NCBI RefSeq assembly: GCF_030553075.1
Contig: NZ_CP130701.1
Coordinates: forward strand, 868,001-932,000
DNA length: 64,000 bases
Direction: 5' to 3'
From: Halomonas sp. I5-271120
GTDB lineage: Bacteria; Pseudomonadota; Gammaproteobacteria; Pseudomonadales; Halomonadaceae
Below the pieces are notes generated by a model. The model was not told the origin of the DNA. It saw only the letters and a list, made by a program, of their open reading frames with translations, and ran no database searches. Every line of letters begins with the position of its first letter. The first letter of the stretch is position 1. The translations under genes and the position numbers were made by a program. This document shows positions 48,740-58,785 of the stretch, piece after piece.

Positions 48740-50839
48740 ATGACTGCTCGACATCCCCTCACCCTCGCCGTTGCGCTCGCCAGCGCCGCCGCTCTGTCCC
48801 CGGCCTGGGCACAAGACGCTGCCTCGCCCGGTAACCCCAGCACCCTCGACACGCTCACCGTCACCAGCGCCGCCACCAAGACCGAGACGCCGTTCAACGA
48901 AACGCCCCAGGCGACCTCGGTGGTGGAACGTGGAGACTGGGAAGAAAAAGGCGCGGAATCGGTGCAGCGAGCCCTCAACTACTCGGCCGGCGCCTACACC
49001 AACCAGGTAGGGGCCTCCAGCCGCTATGACTACATCGTGCTGCGCGGCTTCTCGGATGGCAGCCTGAGCAACACCTTCCTCGATGGCCTGAAGCTGATGG
49101 GCGATGCCAACTCCTACAGCTCGCTGGTCATCGACCCTTACTTCCTCGAGAGCATCGAGGTGGTCAAGGGCCCGGCCTCGGTGCTCTATGGCCGCGCCTC
49201 CCCGGGCGGCCTGGTATCGCTGACCAGCAAGCGTCCGGAGTTCGAGCCATCGGGGCAGGTGCGCCTCGGCGTCGGCAACAACGCCCAGCGCAGCGCCGCC
49301 TTCGACCTGACAGGGCCGCTGGATGACGAACGGCGCGTGGCCTACCGCGTGACTGGCCTGGCTGAGAGCGCCGACACCCAGTTTGGCCCCGTCGAGGACA
49401 AGCGCTACGCCTTCGCGCCCCAGCTGACCTGGGACATGACGGATGACACCAGCCTGACGCTGCATGCCTATCTACAGAAGGACCCAGAAGGCGGCTATCA
49501 CTCGGGCGTTCCTTATGAAGGCGCCGTAGAGCGCCATAATGGCCGCAAAATCGACAACACCTTCTTCGATGGTGAAGAGGACTACGACAAATTCGAGCGC
49601 ACTCAGCGCCTGGTCGGCTACGACCTCGAGCACCGCTTCAACGACGCCTGGACGGCACGTCAGAAGCTGCTCTATCTCAACACCGACGTGACCCTCAATC
49701 AGGTCTACGGCTATGGCTGGGCCAACGATACCGAGCTCAACCGCTACTATTCCGGTGGCGAGGAGTCCATGCAGGCCTGGACCGTCGATAACCAGCTCGA
49801 GGCGCAACTGAGCACCGGCCGCGTGGACCATACCTTGCTGTTCGGCGCCGACTATCAGCGCCGCGAAAACGAGGTTAGTTGGCCGTCAGGCGCCTTCCCG
49901 AACATCGATGCCTTCGACCCCGAGTATGGCGCCGAGCCCACGGCGATGTACGCGGCTACCGAGGAGCAACACGACATTCACCAGACCGGAGTCTACGCCC
50001 AGGATCAGCTGGCACTGGGCAGGTGGCGTCTCTCCCTCGGCGGACGCTATGACTGGGTCGATATCGAGAACACCAATGAAGGCACCGGCAGCTCAAGCGA
50101 GCTGAACGATACCCAGTTCAGCGGTCGCGCCGGCGCCCTCTACCTGTTCGACAACGGCCTGGCCCCCTATGTCAGCTACTCCACGGCCTTCACGCCGACC
50201 AGCTTCGTCGACGCCAACGGCGACCTGCTCGAGCCAATGGAAGGCGAGCAGATCGAGACCGGGCTGAAGTACCAGCCGAACGGCACTCAGGATCGCTACA
50301 GCCTGGCGCTGTTCCACATCGAGCAGGAAAACGTCGCCACCAAGGAGCAGCCCACCGACCCTTACCGCGCGATCGGCGAGATCGAGTCGGAAGGCGTTGA
50401 GCTCGAGGCCCGCACCCAACTGACCGACAACCTGCGTCTGCAGGCCAGCTACAGCTTCACGGATATCACCTACGCCAAGAGCGACGACAGCAGCGAAGAA
50501 GGCAACCGCGCCATCTATGCGCCACGCCATATGGCATCCGTGTGGGGCTCCTATGCAGTCAGAGATGGGGCCCTGGCAGGCGTCGGCGCCGGCCTTGGCG
50601 TTCGCTACAACGCCGACATCCAGGCAGACCGCGCCAACACCGAACAGGTCCCGGACTACACCCTGGTCGATGCCGCCCTGAGCTACGACTTCAGTCAGCT
50701 CGGCATGCGCGGCGTCACCGGGCGGCTCAACGTCAACAACCTGCTCGACAAGGAGTACGTGGCGTCCTGCAACTCGCTGCAGTACTGCTACTTCGGCGCC
50801 GAGCGCAGCGTGAAGGCCACTGTCAGCTACGATTTTTGA
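48740..50839 (+). CDS. TonB-dependent ferric-siderophore receptor
   Basis: 699 residues with a signal peptide (cleavage near SPAWA-QD). TonB-box-like LDTLTVTSAA is followed by a plug domain (LRGFSDGSLSNTFLDGLKLM and VVKGPASVLYGRASPGGLVS) and a 22-strand barrel ending in aromatic F (VSYDF). Such outer-membrane receptors import ferric siderophores with TonB energy. It is closest in layout to hydroxamate receptors of the FhuA/FhuE kind. It probably takes up the product of the adjacent biosynthesis genes. AAGGA is the ribosome site. Confidence 0.93.
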   Translation: MTARHPLTLAVALASAAALSPAWAQDAASPGNPSTLDTLTVTSAATKTETPFNETPQATSVVERGDWEEKGAESVQRALNYSAGAYTNQVGASSRYDYIVLRGFSDGSLSNTFLDGLKLMGDANSYSSLVIDPYFLESIEVVKGPASVLYGRASPGGLVSLTSKRPEFEPSGQVRLGVGNNAQRSAAFDLTGPLDDERRVAYRVTGLAESADTQFGPVEDKRYAFAPQLTWDMTDDTSLTLHAYLQKDPEGGYHSGVPYEGAVERHNGRKIDNTFFDGEEDYDKFERTQRLVGYDLEHRFNDAWTARQKLLYLNTDVTLNQVYGYGWANDTELNRYYSGGEESMQAWTVDNQLEAQLSTGRVDHTLLFGADYQRRENEVSWPSGAFPNIDAFDPEYGAEPTAMYAATEEQHDIHQTGVYAQDQLALGRWRLSLGGRYDWVDIENTNEGTGSSSELNDTQFSGRAGALYLFDNGLAPYVSYSTAFTPTSFVDANGDLLEPMEGEQIETGLKYQPNGTQDRYSLALFHIEQENVATKEQPTDPYRAIGEIESEGVELEARTQLTDNLRLQASYSFTDITYAKSDDSSEEGNRAIYAPRHMASVWGSYAVRDGALAGVGAGLGVRYNADIQADRANTEQVPDYTLVDAALSYDFSQLGMRGVTGRLNVNNLLDKEYVASCNSLQYCYFGAERSVKATVSYDF

Positions 50840-50875
50840 TCCGACCTCGCCTCACCCCGGCTGCCTGACAGCCTC

Positions 50876-50911
50876 ATGCCTGCCGATGCCCCAAGGGGTG
50901 TCGGCAGGCAT
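50876..50911 (+). terminator. Stem-loop after the first receptor gene
   Basis: ATGCCTGCCGATGCCCC and GGGGTGTCGGCAGGCAT form a 17-bp stem (a few wobbles) with an AA turn. No U-tract follows, so it may be an mRNA 3'-stabiliser rather than a full terminator. Confidence 0.55.
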
Positions 50912-50930
50912 CGTTGCGATGAAAGATATT

Positions 50931-50952
50931 ACGAACAAGAATGATTTGCTTT
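50931..50952 (+). promoter_or_regulatory. Weak Fur-box-like site before the siderophore ABC importer
   Basis: The AT-rich stretch ACGAACAAGAATGATTTGCT contains AATGATTTGCTTTAAT, a partial Fur match, 36-57 bp before the ATPase start. Weaker than the other sites of the locus, but placed as expected. Confidence 0.4.
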
Positions 50953-50987
50953 AATATCCACCTACACCACTCACCTCTGGACCCGTC

Positions 50988-51755
50988 ATGTTTGATGTCA
51001 GCGCCGCCACTTTCGAGGTCAATGACACGCCCTTGCTGCACCCCACCGATCTCGCCCTGGCTTCCGGCCAGGTGGTGGGGCTGATCGGCCACAACGGTTC
51101 CGGCAAGTCGACCCTGCTCAAGCTGCTGGCTCGCCAGCAGGCGCCGAGCGGAGGCGAGATTCGCCTCGACGGCACGCCGCTAGGCGAATGGAAAAGCCGT
51201 GCCTTCGCCCGTCGAGTGGCCTACCTGCCCCAGCAGCTGCCGCCCGCCGATGACCTCACCGGCCGCGAGCTGGTGGGCTTCGGCCGCTACCCCTGGCAGG
51301 GCCTGCTCGGTCGGCCCGGCCGCGAAGACAAGGCGCAGGTGGCGCGCGCCATGAGCCTGACCGGCACTCAGGCCTTCGCCGATCGCATGGTCGACACCCT
51401 GTCAGGCGGCGAGCGCCAGCGGATCTGGCTGGCCATGTTGCTGGCTCAGGGCAGCCAATACCTGATGCTCGACGAGCCGCTGGCGGCGCTGGACATCGCC
51501 CACCAGATAGAGGTGCTGGAGCTGGTGCGCCGGCTGTGCCAAGAGCTAGGACTTGGGGTCGTCATCGTGCTGCATGACATCAATCTGGCCGCCCGTTACT
51601 GCGACCGACTAGTAGCGCTGCACGCGGGTCGCCTGCTGGCCGAGGGCACACCGGACGCCATCATGACCGGCGACACCCTCAAGGCCATCTACGGCATCCC
51701 CATGCATGTCATCTCACACCCAAGCGGTGAGCATCGCGTCGCCGTCGCTCACTAA
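50988..51755 (+). CDS. Siderophore ABC importer ATP-binding protein (FhuC/FecE-like)
   Basis: 255 residues. Walker [18 protein letters not shown], signature LSGGERQRIWLAMLLAQ, Walker B YLMLDEPLAALDIAHQIEVL and the switch histidine in VLHDINLAARYCD are complete; the order and the LPPADDLTGRELVGFGRYPW insertion are typical of FhuC-type ATPases. It powers the fused permease at 52641 and starts the importer operon that continues with the binding protein 14 bp on. Confidence 0.93.
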   Translation: MFDVSAATFEVNDTPLLHPTDLALASGQVVGLIGHNGSGKSTLLKLLARQQAPSGGEIRLDGTPLGEWKSRAFARRVAYLPQQLPPADDLTGRELVGFGRYPWQGLLGRPGREDKAQVARAMSLTGTQAFADRMVDTLSGGERQRIWLAMLLAQGSQYLMLDEPLAALDIAHQIEVLELVRRLCQELGLGVVIVLHDINLAARYCDRLVALHAGRLLAEGTPDAIMTGDTLKAIYGIPMHVISHPSGEHRVAVAH

Positions 51756-51769
51756 CCGCAGGACTCTCC

Positions 51770-52651
51770 ATGTTTCATCCAAGCCGCCAGCTTGCCGGGC
51801 TCATCGGGCCACTGGCCCTGCTGTTCGCCTTCGCCCTTGTGCCGACAGCGGCGACAGCGGCCCCAACGCGCCTGGCCACGCTCGACTGGACGCTCGCTGA
51901 GACCCTCATCGCCCTGGATCATCCACCGGTGGCGGCCGCTCAGGTCGATGCCTATCACGCCTGGGTTCGTGAGCCCGCGATGCCAAGCTCGGTCAGTGAC
52001 CTCGGGTTGCGCACCCAGCCCAATCTCGAACTGCTGGCGAGCATCGATCCCGACCGCATTCTGATCTCACCGATGTTTGCCAATCTGGTGCCCCGGCTCG
52101 AACGTATCGCCCCTGTGGACACCCTGGCGCTGTACAGCCCCGGTCGCGACACCTGGGCCGAGCTGTGCGAATTGACGCGCTCGATGGCCGCTCTGATCGA
52201 CCGCCCCCAGGCGGCCACACGGCTGATCGAGGCAACGGAGACAGCGCTCGCGGCCCAAAAGTCACGGCTGGATAATGACGCTCCGCCACTATTGATCGTG
52301 CAATTCATGGATGCCCGCCACGTGCGGGTATTCGGTGACAATGGCCTTTATCAGGCGGTCCTCGAACGCCTGGGGCTGACCAATGCCTGGACCGGCAACA
52401 CCAACGCCTGGGGCTTCTCGCTGGCGCCCATCGAAGCGCTGGTGGGAATCGATGCCCGACTGGTCGTCGTCAAACCCTATCCGGCCGGCGTACGCGCATC
52501 GCTCGCCGACAGCGGCCTTTGGCAGGAGCTCGTGCAGCGCCAGGGAGCCCCTTTGATGCTGGATCCCGTGTGGAGCTTTGGCGCCCTGCCTTCCGCCCGG
52601 CGCTTCGCCGACCTGCTGGTGACCGCCATGGAGAATGCCGATGCCCGCTGA
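51770..52651 (+). CDS. Periplasmic ferric-siderophore binding protein (FhuD-like)
   Basis: 293 residues with a signal peptide (cleavage near AATAA-PT). It belongs to the class III binding-protein fold of FhuD/BtuF: LDWTLAETLIALDHPPVAAA at the start, LGLRTQPNLELLASIDPDRI, and the C-terminal GALPSARRFADLL. FhuD-type proteins carry hydroxamate siderophores from the outer-membrane receptor to the permease. It overlaps the permease gene by 11 bp and belongs to the same operon, consistent with hydroxamate uptake. Confidence 0.9.
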   Translation: MFHPSRQLAGLIGPLALLFAFALVPTAATAAPTRLATLDWTLAETLIALDHPPVAAAQVDAYHAWVREPAMPSSVSDLGLRTQPNLELLASIDPDRILISPMFANLVPRLERIAPVDTLALYSPGRDTWAELCELTRSMAALIDRPQAATRLIEATETALAAQKSRLDNDAPPLLIVQFMDARHVRVFGDNGLYQAVLERLGLTNAWTGNTNAWGFSLAPIEALVGIDARLVVVKPYPAGVRASLADSGLWQELVQRQGAPLMLDPVWSFGALPSARRFADLLVTAMENADAR

Positions 52652-54647
52652 GTCTTTGTCTCGTCCGCCTCTATCACGGCTTCGGTTAACCCCCGGCCAC
52701 GCCTGCCTGCTGCTTGGCCTGCTGGCAGTAACGCTTTCCGTCATGCACCTGCAATCAAGCCTGGGGCTGACAGGCGGTCTGCAGGCTTTGTTCAGTGTGC
52801 CGGACGCCAGTGCGGAAAGCCTGGTGCTGCACGTTGCCTGGTGGCCTCGGCTGGCCATGGCGCTATTGGCCGGTGGCGGCCTGGCGCTGGCCGGGGTGCT
52901 GATGCAGCAGGTGCTCAGGAACCCTCTGGCCGCTCCCACCACCCTGGGCGTCACCAGCGGCGCCAACCTGGCACTGATGGCCACGAGCCTGATGGCCCCG
53001 GGCCTGCTGGTGCTGGGTCGTGAGTGGGTGGCCCTGGCCGGAGGCGGCCTTGCCATGGGCCTGGTCTTCCTGCTGGCCTGGCGGCGCGGCCTGTCGCCGA
53101 TTGTGGTGGTACTTGCCGGCCTGGTGATCAACCTCTATCTCGGGGCACTGGGCATGGTGTTGCTGCTTTTCCATCAGGAGGTTCTCAAGGGACTGCTGAT
53201 CTGGGGTGCCGGCTCGCTTGCACAGAATGGCTGGCAGGACGCCGCCTTTCTGGCGCCGCGCCTGGCACTCGGCGCCGTGTTGGCCGCCTGGCTACTGCGT
53301 CCGCTGGCCCTGCTGGAGCTGGACGAAGCCGGCGCCCGAAGCCTCGGCATCTCGCTCAAACATCTGCGCCTGGCGGGGCTGGGTCTGGCGGTCTTCATCA
53401 CCGGTTGCGTGGTCAGCGTGGTGGGCATCATTGGCTTCATCGGCTTGGCCGCCCCCAATATCGTGCGCCTGGCCGGAGCCCGTCGGCTCGGGCCCAGGCT
53501 GATCTGGTCGACGCTGCTCGGCGCGCTACTGCTGGCCGTTACCGATCTGCTGCTACAGCACTTCTCTGGGATACTACCCACCATGATTCCCACCGGGGCC
53601 TTCACCGCTGCGCTGGGCGCACCGCTACTGCTGTGGCTGATTCCACGTCTTCGCTTCGGCGGCAACGCGCCGCCTCGAGAGGCCCGGGCGGTCGGGAGCC
53701 GTCATCCCGCCCCGCGCCGGCTCGCCACCAAGCTTGCCGTAGCGCTTGCCGCGCTGGCCGTCATCGCGCTGCTGGCCGGCCAGGGCGCTGGCGGCTGGCA
53801 ATGGGCCTCGATCGGCGATGGAGAGCTGCTGCAGTGGCGGCTGCCACGGCTGTTGGCCGCCGCCGGCAGCGGCGTGATGCTGGCCATTGCCGGCACGCTG
53901 ATCCAGCGCCTCACCGCCAACCCGATGGCCAGCCCCGAAGTCCTCGGCATCAGCGGCGGCAGCGCCATCGCCCTGATCGGCGCGATATTTCTGCTGCCGG
54001 CACCGAGCAACCTGACCCTGGTCGGGGCTGGTGTGCTGGGTGCTCTGGTCTCGTTGGCAGTGCTGGTGCTGGTCAACCGCAAAAGCGGCTTCCAGCCCCA
54101 ACGGCTGCTGCTTACCGGGGTCGCGATCACCGCCTTGTTTGAGGCGATCAAATCCTTGGTGCTGGCCGGCGGCGACCCTCGAGGCCAGCAGATCATCGCC
54201 TGGCTCTCAGGCTCTACCTACTATGTCGACATGACCAGTGCCCTGACGGTAACCGGCGCGGCCCTGCTGCTGGCGCTGGCCGCTGCACCGCTGACCCGCT
54301 GGCTGGATATTCTGCCGCTGGGGGCGCCCTCGGCCGCGGCGCTCGGCCTCCCGGTGGTCCGGGCCCGGCTCGCCCTGCTGGCGCTGGTCGCCCTGCTCAC
54401 TGCCACCGCCACGCTGGTGGTCGGGCCGCTCTCGTTTGTCGGCCTGCTGGCGCCCCACATGGCACGGCTGATGGGCTTTAGCCGCGCCGGCGCGCACCTT
54501 GCCGGCGCGGCCCTCACCGGTGCGCTGCTGATGGTGCTGGCCGACTGGCTGGGCCGGCAGCTGCTGTTCCCGCAGGAAATTCCCGCTGGCCTGGTCGCCT
54601 CGCTGCTGGGCGGTGCCTACTTCATGTGGGGGCTTGGGCGCCGCTGA
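52641..54647 (+). CDS. Siderophore ABC permease, fused double-length (FhuB type)
   Basis: 668 residues with about 20 membrane helices in two homologous halves. First-half signature GVLMQQVLRNPLAAPTTLGV and second-half signature IQRLTANPMASPEVLGISGG are the duplicated FecCD motifs; FIGLAAPNIVRLAGARRL and FVGLLAPHMARLMGFSRA mark the two cytoplasmic loops. Fusion of two FecCD units is the FhuB arrangement, matching FhuC- and FhuD-like neighbours. The start with GGAG 7 nt upstream overlaps the binding-protein gene; an ATG two codons earlier is possible. Confidence 0.92.
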   Translation: MPAESLSRPPLSRLRLTPGHACLLLGLLAVTLSVMHLQSSLGLTGGLQALFSVPDASAESLVLHVAWWPRLAMALLAGGGLALAGVLMQQVLRNPLAAPTTLGVTSGANLALMATSLMAPGLLVLGREWVALAGGGLAMGLVFLLAWRRGLSPIVVVLAGLVINLYLGALGMVLLLFHQEVLKGLLIWGAGSLAQNGWQDAAFLAPRLALGAVLAAWLLRPLALLELDEAGARSLGISLKHLRLAGLGLAVFITGCVVSVVGIIGFIGLAAPNIVRLAGARRLGPRLIWSTLLGALLLAVTDLLLQHFSGILPTMIPTGAFTAALGAPLLLWLIPRLRFGGNAPPREARAVGSRHPAPRRLATKLAVALAALAVIALLAGQGAGGWQWASIGDGELLQWRLPRLLAAAGSGVMLAIAGTLIQRLTANPMASPEVLGISGGSAIALIGAIFLLPAPSNLTLVGAGVLGALVSLAVLVLVNRKSGFQPQRLLLTGVAITALFEAIKSLVLAGGDPRGQQIIAWLSGSTYYVDMTSALTVTGAALLLALAAAPLTRWLDILPLGAPSAAALGLPVVRARLALLALVALLTATATLVVGPLSFVGLLAPHMARLMGFSRAGAHLAGAALTGALLMVLADWLGRQLLFPQEIPAGLVASLLGGAYFMWGLGRR

Positions 54648-54762
54648 CGTTGACGCCATGCCGCCCCCGGGCCAGCCAGACCGGCCAGGCCAGGGCGGCG
54701 ATGCACGAAAAGGCCATCGAAAAGACCTCGCCCCGCCATCAATAAAATCCCGTCCCGCCATC

Positions 54763-54798
54763 AAAAAGACCGCGCCCGGCATTGCGCCAGACGCGGTC
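54763..54798 (-). terminator. Terminator for the second receptor gene
   Basis: On the minus strand GACCGCG and CGCGGTC form a 7-bp stem separated by 17 nt, followed by UUUUUG. It is just beyond the receptor stop at 54826. The intervening 54648-54760 holds short ATCAA/GCCATCAA repeats and no gene. Confidence 0.65.
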
Positions 54799-54825
54799 AA
54801 TGAAGATATCTTCGCAAGGGTTGGT

Positions 54826-56934
54826 TCAGAAACGGTAGCTCAGGCTGCCGATCATGCTGCGCGACTCGCCGTAGTAGCACCAGTAATTACAGCTAGCGAC
54901 GTACTCCTTGTCGGTCACGTTGTTGACGTTAACCTGCGCCCGCCAACTGTCGGCGAAGTCGTAGCTGGCCATGGCATCCACCAGGGTATAGTCCGGCACG
55001 GTGATCTGCTTGTAGACGCTCTCGCCGACATAGCGCACGCCGCCGCCCAGCTTGAGCCCCGCCATGGCGCCTTCCTGGAAGCGGTAATCCAGCCAGGCCG
55101 ATGCCTGGTGGCGCGGAATCAAAGTCTTGCGCTCGTCGCCTTCACTCTCGGCATCCGTATAAGTATAAGCGGTGGTGAGCTGCAGCTGGTCGGTGAGGTA
55201 GCCAACGCTTTCGAGCTCTAGGCCCCGGGAGCGCTGCTCGCCTACCTGCTCCTGACGCCCACCGCCCGTAGTGACCAGGCTGTTGCGCTGCTCGAGGTCG
55301 AAGACCGCTGCGGTGAAATACCCATCCCAACTGCGGGGCGCCACCTTGACGCCGGCTTCCCACTGCTCACCTTCAAGAGGCTCGTAGAGTCGCCCATTGC
55401 TATCGGCGCTAGCTTGCGGCTCGAACGACTCGGTGTAGCTGAGGTAAGGATTGATGCCATGATCGCCTAGATACATCACCCCACCGGACCAGGAGATCTG
55501 GTCATCATCGGCACGCTGGGTAGTGCCGTCGGTGCGGTTGACGTTGTCGGTTTTCGCCTGGTCGTAGCGCACGCTTCCCAACAGCACCCAGCGGTCGTCG
55601 ATACGCAGCTGATCCTGCAAATACAGGCCGGTCTGTCGTTTGTCGATCTCACGCTCGGTCAGCTGATCGTCGCCCACCGGCGTGTAATTGCCATACTGGG
55701 GGTCGAAGATGTCGATGGAATCGCCGAAGCCGGATATATCGGCCTCCTGACCGTCCAGGCCGAGATCCTGATAGCCAAGGCCGACCATCAGGGTATTTTC
55801 GGTACGGTCACCATACCAGGTACCGACCAAGCGGTTGTCCAGCATCCAGCTCTCGATATCGCCATCGCGATACACCAGTCCGCGGTATGCCTTGCGATCG
55901 CTGCCAGACTGACGCGCTAAAATGTAGGTGCTGCGTAGCGTCAGATCCAGATGGCTGTAGCGCAGGTTCTGTTCGAAGCGCCAGGTGTCGTTCAGTTGAT
56001 GACGCAGCTCATAGCCTAGAGAAGCCTGGGTACGCTCGTTGGTGTCGTAGTCCGGCTCACCGTAGCTGGTCTGAGGGTCGACCTTGCCAAAGGGCGTGTC
56101 CTCGACGGAGCCATAGGTCAGTTTGAAAGGGTTGGTGGGGATAGCATCGTCTTTCTGGACACTGGCCAGGAAGGTAAGACTGGTATCGTCGTTGACATCC
56201 ACCTCGAGACTCGGCGCGAAGTAATAGCGCTCGTTCTCGGTATTGTCGAGATCGCCATCGCGCTGCTTGGCCATGCCGACCATACGATAGCGGACATCGC
56301 CACTCTCGGTCAGCGGGCCGGAGGTATCGATGCCCAACTGGCGATGATGCCGATTGCCGACCTGGAGATTGACTTCGCCCCGCCGCTCGGCGGTCGGTCG
56401 TTTGCTGACGGCATTGACCAGGCCACCGGCCGGCGCCTCGCCGTAGAGAATCGACGCCGGCCCCTTGAATACATCGACGCTCTGCAGGCCATAAGGCTCG
56501 GGCAACCACTGATAGTAACCGGTCCGATAAATCCGCAGGCCGTCCTGGTAGGTGGCCTGATCGAAGCCCCGCACCTTGAACCAGTCGGTGTCGTTGTCGG
56601 CGCCATAATGGCCGGACAGCACGCCCGAACGGTAGCGGAAGGCCTCGTCAAGACGCTGGACATTTCGCTCGTCGAGCTCTTCGCGCCCTACCGTGGATAC
56701 CGCCCGCGGTGTCTCGATCGTCGGGGCGTTGACCTTCAGCGCGGTGGCGGTGATGACTAGAGGATCGGCCTCGGTGCTGGCGGCCTGTTCGTCCTGAGCC
56801 ATCGCCAGCTGTGGCGCACAGAGCAGGGATAACGTCAGACCATAGCGAACGGCGACGGTCAGTGGCGATAGCGGCAGGTCGTGTTGCGAGTCGTGTTGCG
56901 AGTCGTGTTGCGAGTCGTGAAGAGGTGAGTGCAT
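54826..56934 (-). CDS. Second TonB-dependent ferric-siderophore receptor
   Basis: 702 residues. An unusual N-terminus with in-frame DSQH repeats precedes a signal peptide (cleavage near QLAMA-QD). TonB-box-like DPLVITATAL, plug motifs VRGFDQATYQDGLRIYRTGY and VFKGPASILYGEAPAGGLVN, and the C-terminal SLSYRF complete the receptor. It may take up a xenosiderophore or be the second port for the native one. It is transcribed in the same direction as the exporter gene upstream, 118 bp away, and has its own Fur-like site at 57000-57024. Confidence 0.93.
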   Translation of the reverse strand: MHSPLHDSQHDSQHDSQHDLPLSPLTVAVRYGLTLSLLCAPQLAMAQDEQAASTEADPLVITATALKVNAPTIETPRAVSTVGREELDERNVQRLDEAFRYRSGVLSGHYGADNDTDWFKVRGFDQATYQDGLRIYRTGYYQWLPEPYGLQSVDVFKGPASILYGEAPAGGLVNAVSKRPTAERRGEVNLQVGNRHHRQLGIDTSGPLTESGDVRYRMVGMAKQRDGDLDNTENERYYFAPSLEVDVNDDTSLTFLASVQKDDAIPTNPFKLTYGSVEDTPFGKVDPQTSYGEPDYDTNERTQASLGYELRHQLNDTWRFEQNLRYSHLDLTLRSTYILARQSGSDRKAYRGLVYRDGDIESWMLDNRLVGTWYGDRTENTLMVGLGYQDLGLDGQEADISGFGDSIDIFDPQYGNYTPVGDDQLTEREIDKRQTGLYLQDQLRIDDRWVLLGSVRYDQAKTDNVNRTDGTTQRADDDQISWSGGVMYLGDHGINPYLSYTESFEPQASADSNGRLYEPLEGEQWEAGVKVAPRSWDGYFTAAVFDLEQRNSLVTTGGGRQEQVGEQRSRGLELESVGYLTDQLQLTTAYTYTDAESEGDERKTLIPRHQASAWLDYRFQEGAMAGLKLGGGVRYVGESVYKQITVPDYTLVDAMASYDFADSWRAQVNVNNVTDKEYVASCNYWCYYGESRSMIGSLSYRF
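56881..56919 (-). repeat. In-frame 12-bp repeat encoding DSQH in the receptor N-terminus
   Basis: GTGTTGCGAGTC is repeated three times exactly (plus a partial fourth) on the plus strand, coding for DSQH units before the signal peptide on the minus strand. Because the unit is a multiple of three, slippage would lengthen or shorten the cytoplasmic n-region without frameshift. Confidence 0.8.
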
Positions 56935-56999
56935 GGATCTTGCCTTGATAGTGGGAGGCGGGATGTATCAGGGGATGTCGGGTGCGAAACACCACGAAA

Positions 57000-57024
57000 A
57001 TAAATGATAATTTTTTTCATTTAG
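57000..57024 (-). promoter_or_regulatory. Fur-box-like site before the second receptor gene
   Basis: AAATGATAATTTTTTTCATT lies 68-88 bp before the receptor start in a very AT-rich stretch. AATGATAAT and its inverted TTTTTTCATT are close to the Fur consensus. It may give the receptor iron control separate from the upstream exporter gene. Confidence 0.65.
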
Positions 57025-57052
57025 ATTAACAATACCAATCCCCTGATGCCGC

Positions 57053-58723
57053 TCAATCCTCCGCTTGATCCAATCTCGCCACCGCATCGCGACTGACTCG
57101 CTCCCGCTGGTCGCCGGTCAGCTCGCTCAGTTGGCCGCCGTGCATCTCCAATAGCCGATCGGCATGGTCGAAGTAGTGGTCGTCGTGGCTGATGGCAAAC
57201 ACCGTCTTGCCCATCGCCTTCAACTGGGGCAGTAAATCGCGATAGAAGACCCGGCGAAACTGCGGGTCCTGGTCGGCAGCCCACTCGTCCAGCAGCAGCA
57301 GGTCGCGCTCCTCGGCGATCGCCATCAGCAGTGCCAGCCGCTTGCGCTGCCCCTGGGAGAGCTCGGGGTTGGTCACTCTCTGCCCCTCGAACACCAGCTT
57401 GTCACGCATCGCCAGATAGTCGAGCCACACCTCGACGAGCGCCGGATCGGCCTGGTCCCCCTCGGGGCCGACCAGGTCGGTGAACTGATGAAAGTCGGTA
57501 AAAACCGCGGAAAAGCGCTGTCGATAGGCCGGCCTCAGGGCATCGTTCAGCGGCTTACCGTCCAGCAGCAGATCCCCCTCCTGGGGCTGATAGAGGCCCG
57601 TCAGCAGCTTGGCCAGGGTCGACTTGCCGCTGCCATTGCCGCCGATCAAAAACACCAGCTCGCCGCGCCTCAGGGTCAGGTCCAGGGGGCCAACCCGGAA
57701 GCCTGGGAGGGCGTTGCTGCCGGTATAGGTAAAGGTCACGCCGCGCAGCGTCAGGGTTCGCCAGTCTGCCGGCGCCGGCTCGACCACCGCGAAATCCGCT
57801 TTTGGTTCGGCCAGCTCCAGCGCCGCGATCTTGTCGAAAGCCACCTGAGCGCTCAACAGCGTTGGCAACGCCCCCACCGCCTGAATCAGCGGCGTGCGCA
57901 GGAAAAGCAGCGTCAGCGAATAAGTCGCGGCCACCGTGGTACTTGCCCAGCCCAAGCCATTGGCCAGATAAAACACCACGCCAATGGCCCCAAGCATCAT
58001 GATGTTCGACCAGTTAACGGCGCTTAAATGGTAGGTATCAGCACGGATGATATGGCCACGATAGGCGCGCGCGTCCTCGCTATAGCGCCCATCGAAGAGG
58101 CGCTGTGCCCGGCTGCGGTTGAGCGCCAGCTCCTTGCACCCCTGGATGACCGCCTCGTAGTCCCGGTAAAGCCTGTCCTCGCTTTCACGCACCTTGGCCA
58201 GATGGCGATATACGCGCGCCACCAGCCAGGAACCGCCGGCAATCGTGACCGCCAGCCACACGGCCGTGACCAACAACAGGCTGGGCGACAGCCAGCCCAG
58301 ATAGGCCGCCGAACCAACGGTCAGCACGACGCCCTGCACCAGCTCGGGCAAGCGCACGAACGCGATGGTGACATTACGCACATCGCTGGACAGGCTCGCC
58401 AGCAGCTCAGCGCTGCCCAGCCGCTCGAGCCGCTCAACATCGGTGTCCAGAATCTGCTTGACCAGACGGCCTCGCAGTCCATAGACGAAATGGTGCCCAA
58501 GCGTGGTCAACGCCATCTGAGACGCCAGGGTCACCACCAGCAGCGCAACGATAACCCCGAGAAAGGCGGGCAATACATTGGTGGGGTCACCCACCGCCTC
58601 GATCAGCCGACGGTTGATAAAGGCAATGGCGCCAATGCCCAACCCAGCGCTGGCCAGGCTAAGCAACATGACGGCAAGAAAGTGCCAGCGATAGTGGCGA
58701 AAGATAACGCGAAGCAGTTCCAC
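57053..58723 (-). CDS. Siderophore export ABC transporter (PvdE/SyrD-like, cyclic-peptide type)
   Basis: 556 residues, membrane domain plus ATPase in one chain. The first 310 residues carry six membrane helices ([20 protein letters not shown]). The ATPase has Walker [17 protein letters not shown], signature [18 protein letters not shown] and Walker [41 protein letters not shown] segments place it with PvdE/YojI exporters. It probably exports the freshly made siderophore or a precursor to the periplasm. A Fur-like site precedes it; the second receptor gene follows. Confidence 0.9.
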   Translation of the reverse strand: MELLRVIFRHYRWHFLAVMLLSLASAGLGIGAIAFINRRLIEAVGDPTNVLPAFLGVIVALLVVTLASQMALTTLGHHFVYGLRGRLVKQILDTDVERLERLGSAELLASLSSDVRNVTIAFVRLPELVQGVVLTVGSAAYLGWLSPSLLLVTAVWLAVTIAGGSWLVARVYRHLAKVRESEDRLYRDYEAVIQGCKELALNRSRAQRLFDGRYSEDARAYRGHIIRADTYHLSAVNWSNIMMLGAIGVVFYLANGLGWASTTVAATYSLTLLFLRTPLIQAVGALPTLLSAQVAFDKIAALELAEPKADFAVVEPAPADWRTLTLRGVTFTYTGSNALPGFRVGPLDLTLRRGELVFLIGGNGSGKSTLAKLLTGLYQPQEGDLLLDGKPLNDALRPAYRQRFSAVFTDFHQFTDLVGPEGDQADPALVEVWLDYLAMRDKLVFEGQRVTNPELSQGQRKRLALLMAIAEERDLLLLDEWAADQDPQFRRVFYRDLLPQLKAMGKTVFAISHDDHYFDHADRLLEMHGGQLSELTGDQRERVSRDAVARLDQAED

Positions 58724-58785
58724 GGTGGGTCCTTGTCCTGGGTCGGTGGGCCTTCGATCCCGGCGATGACGATGCCACTGACACG

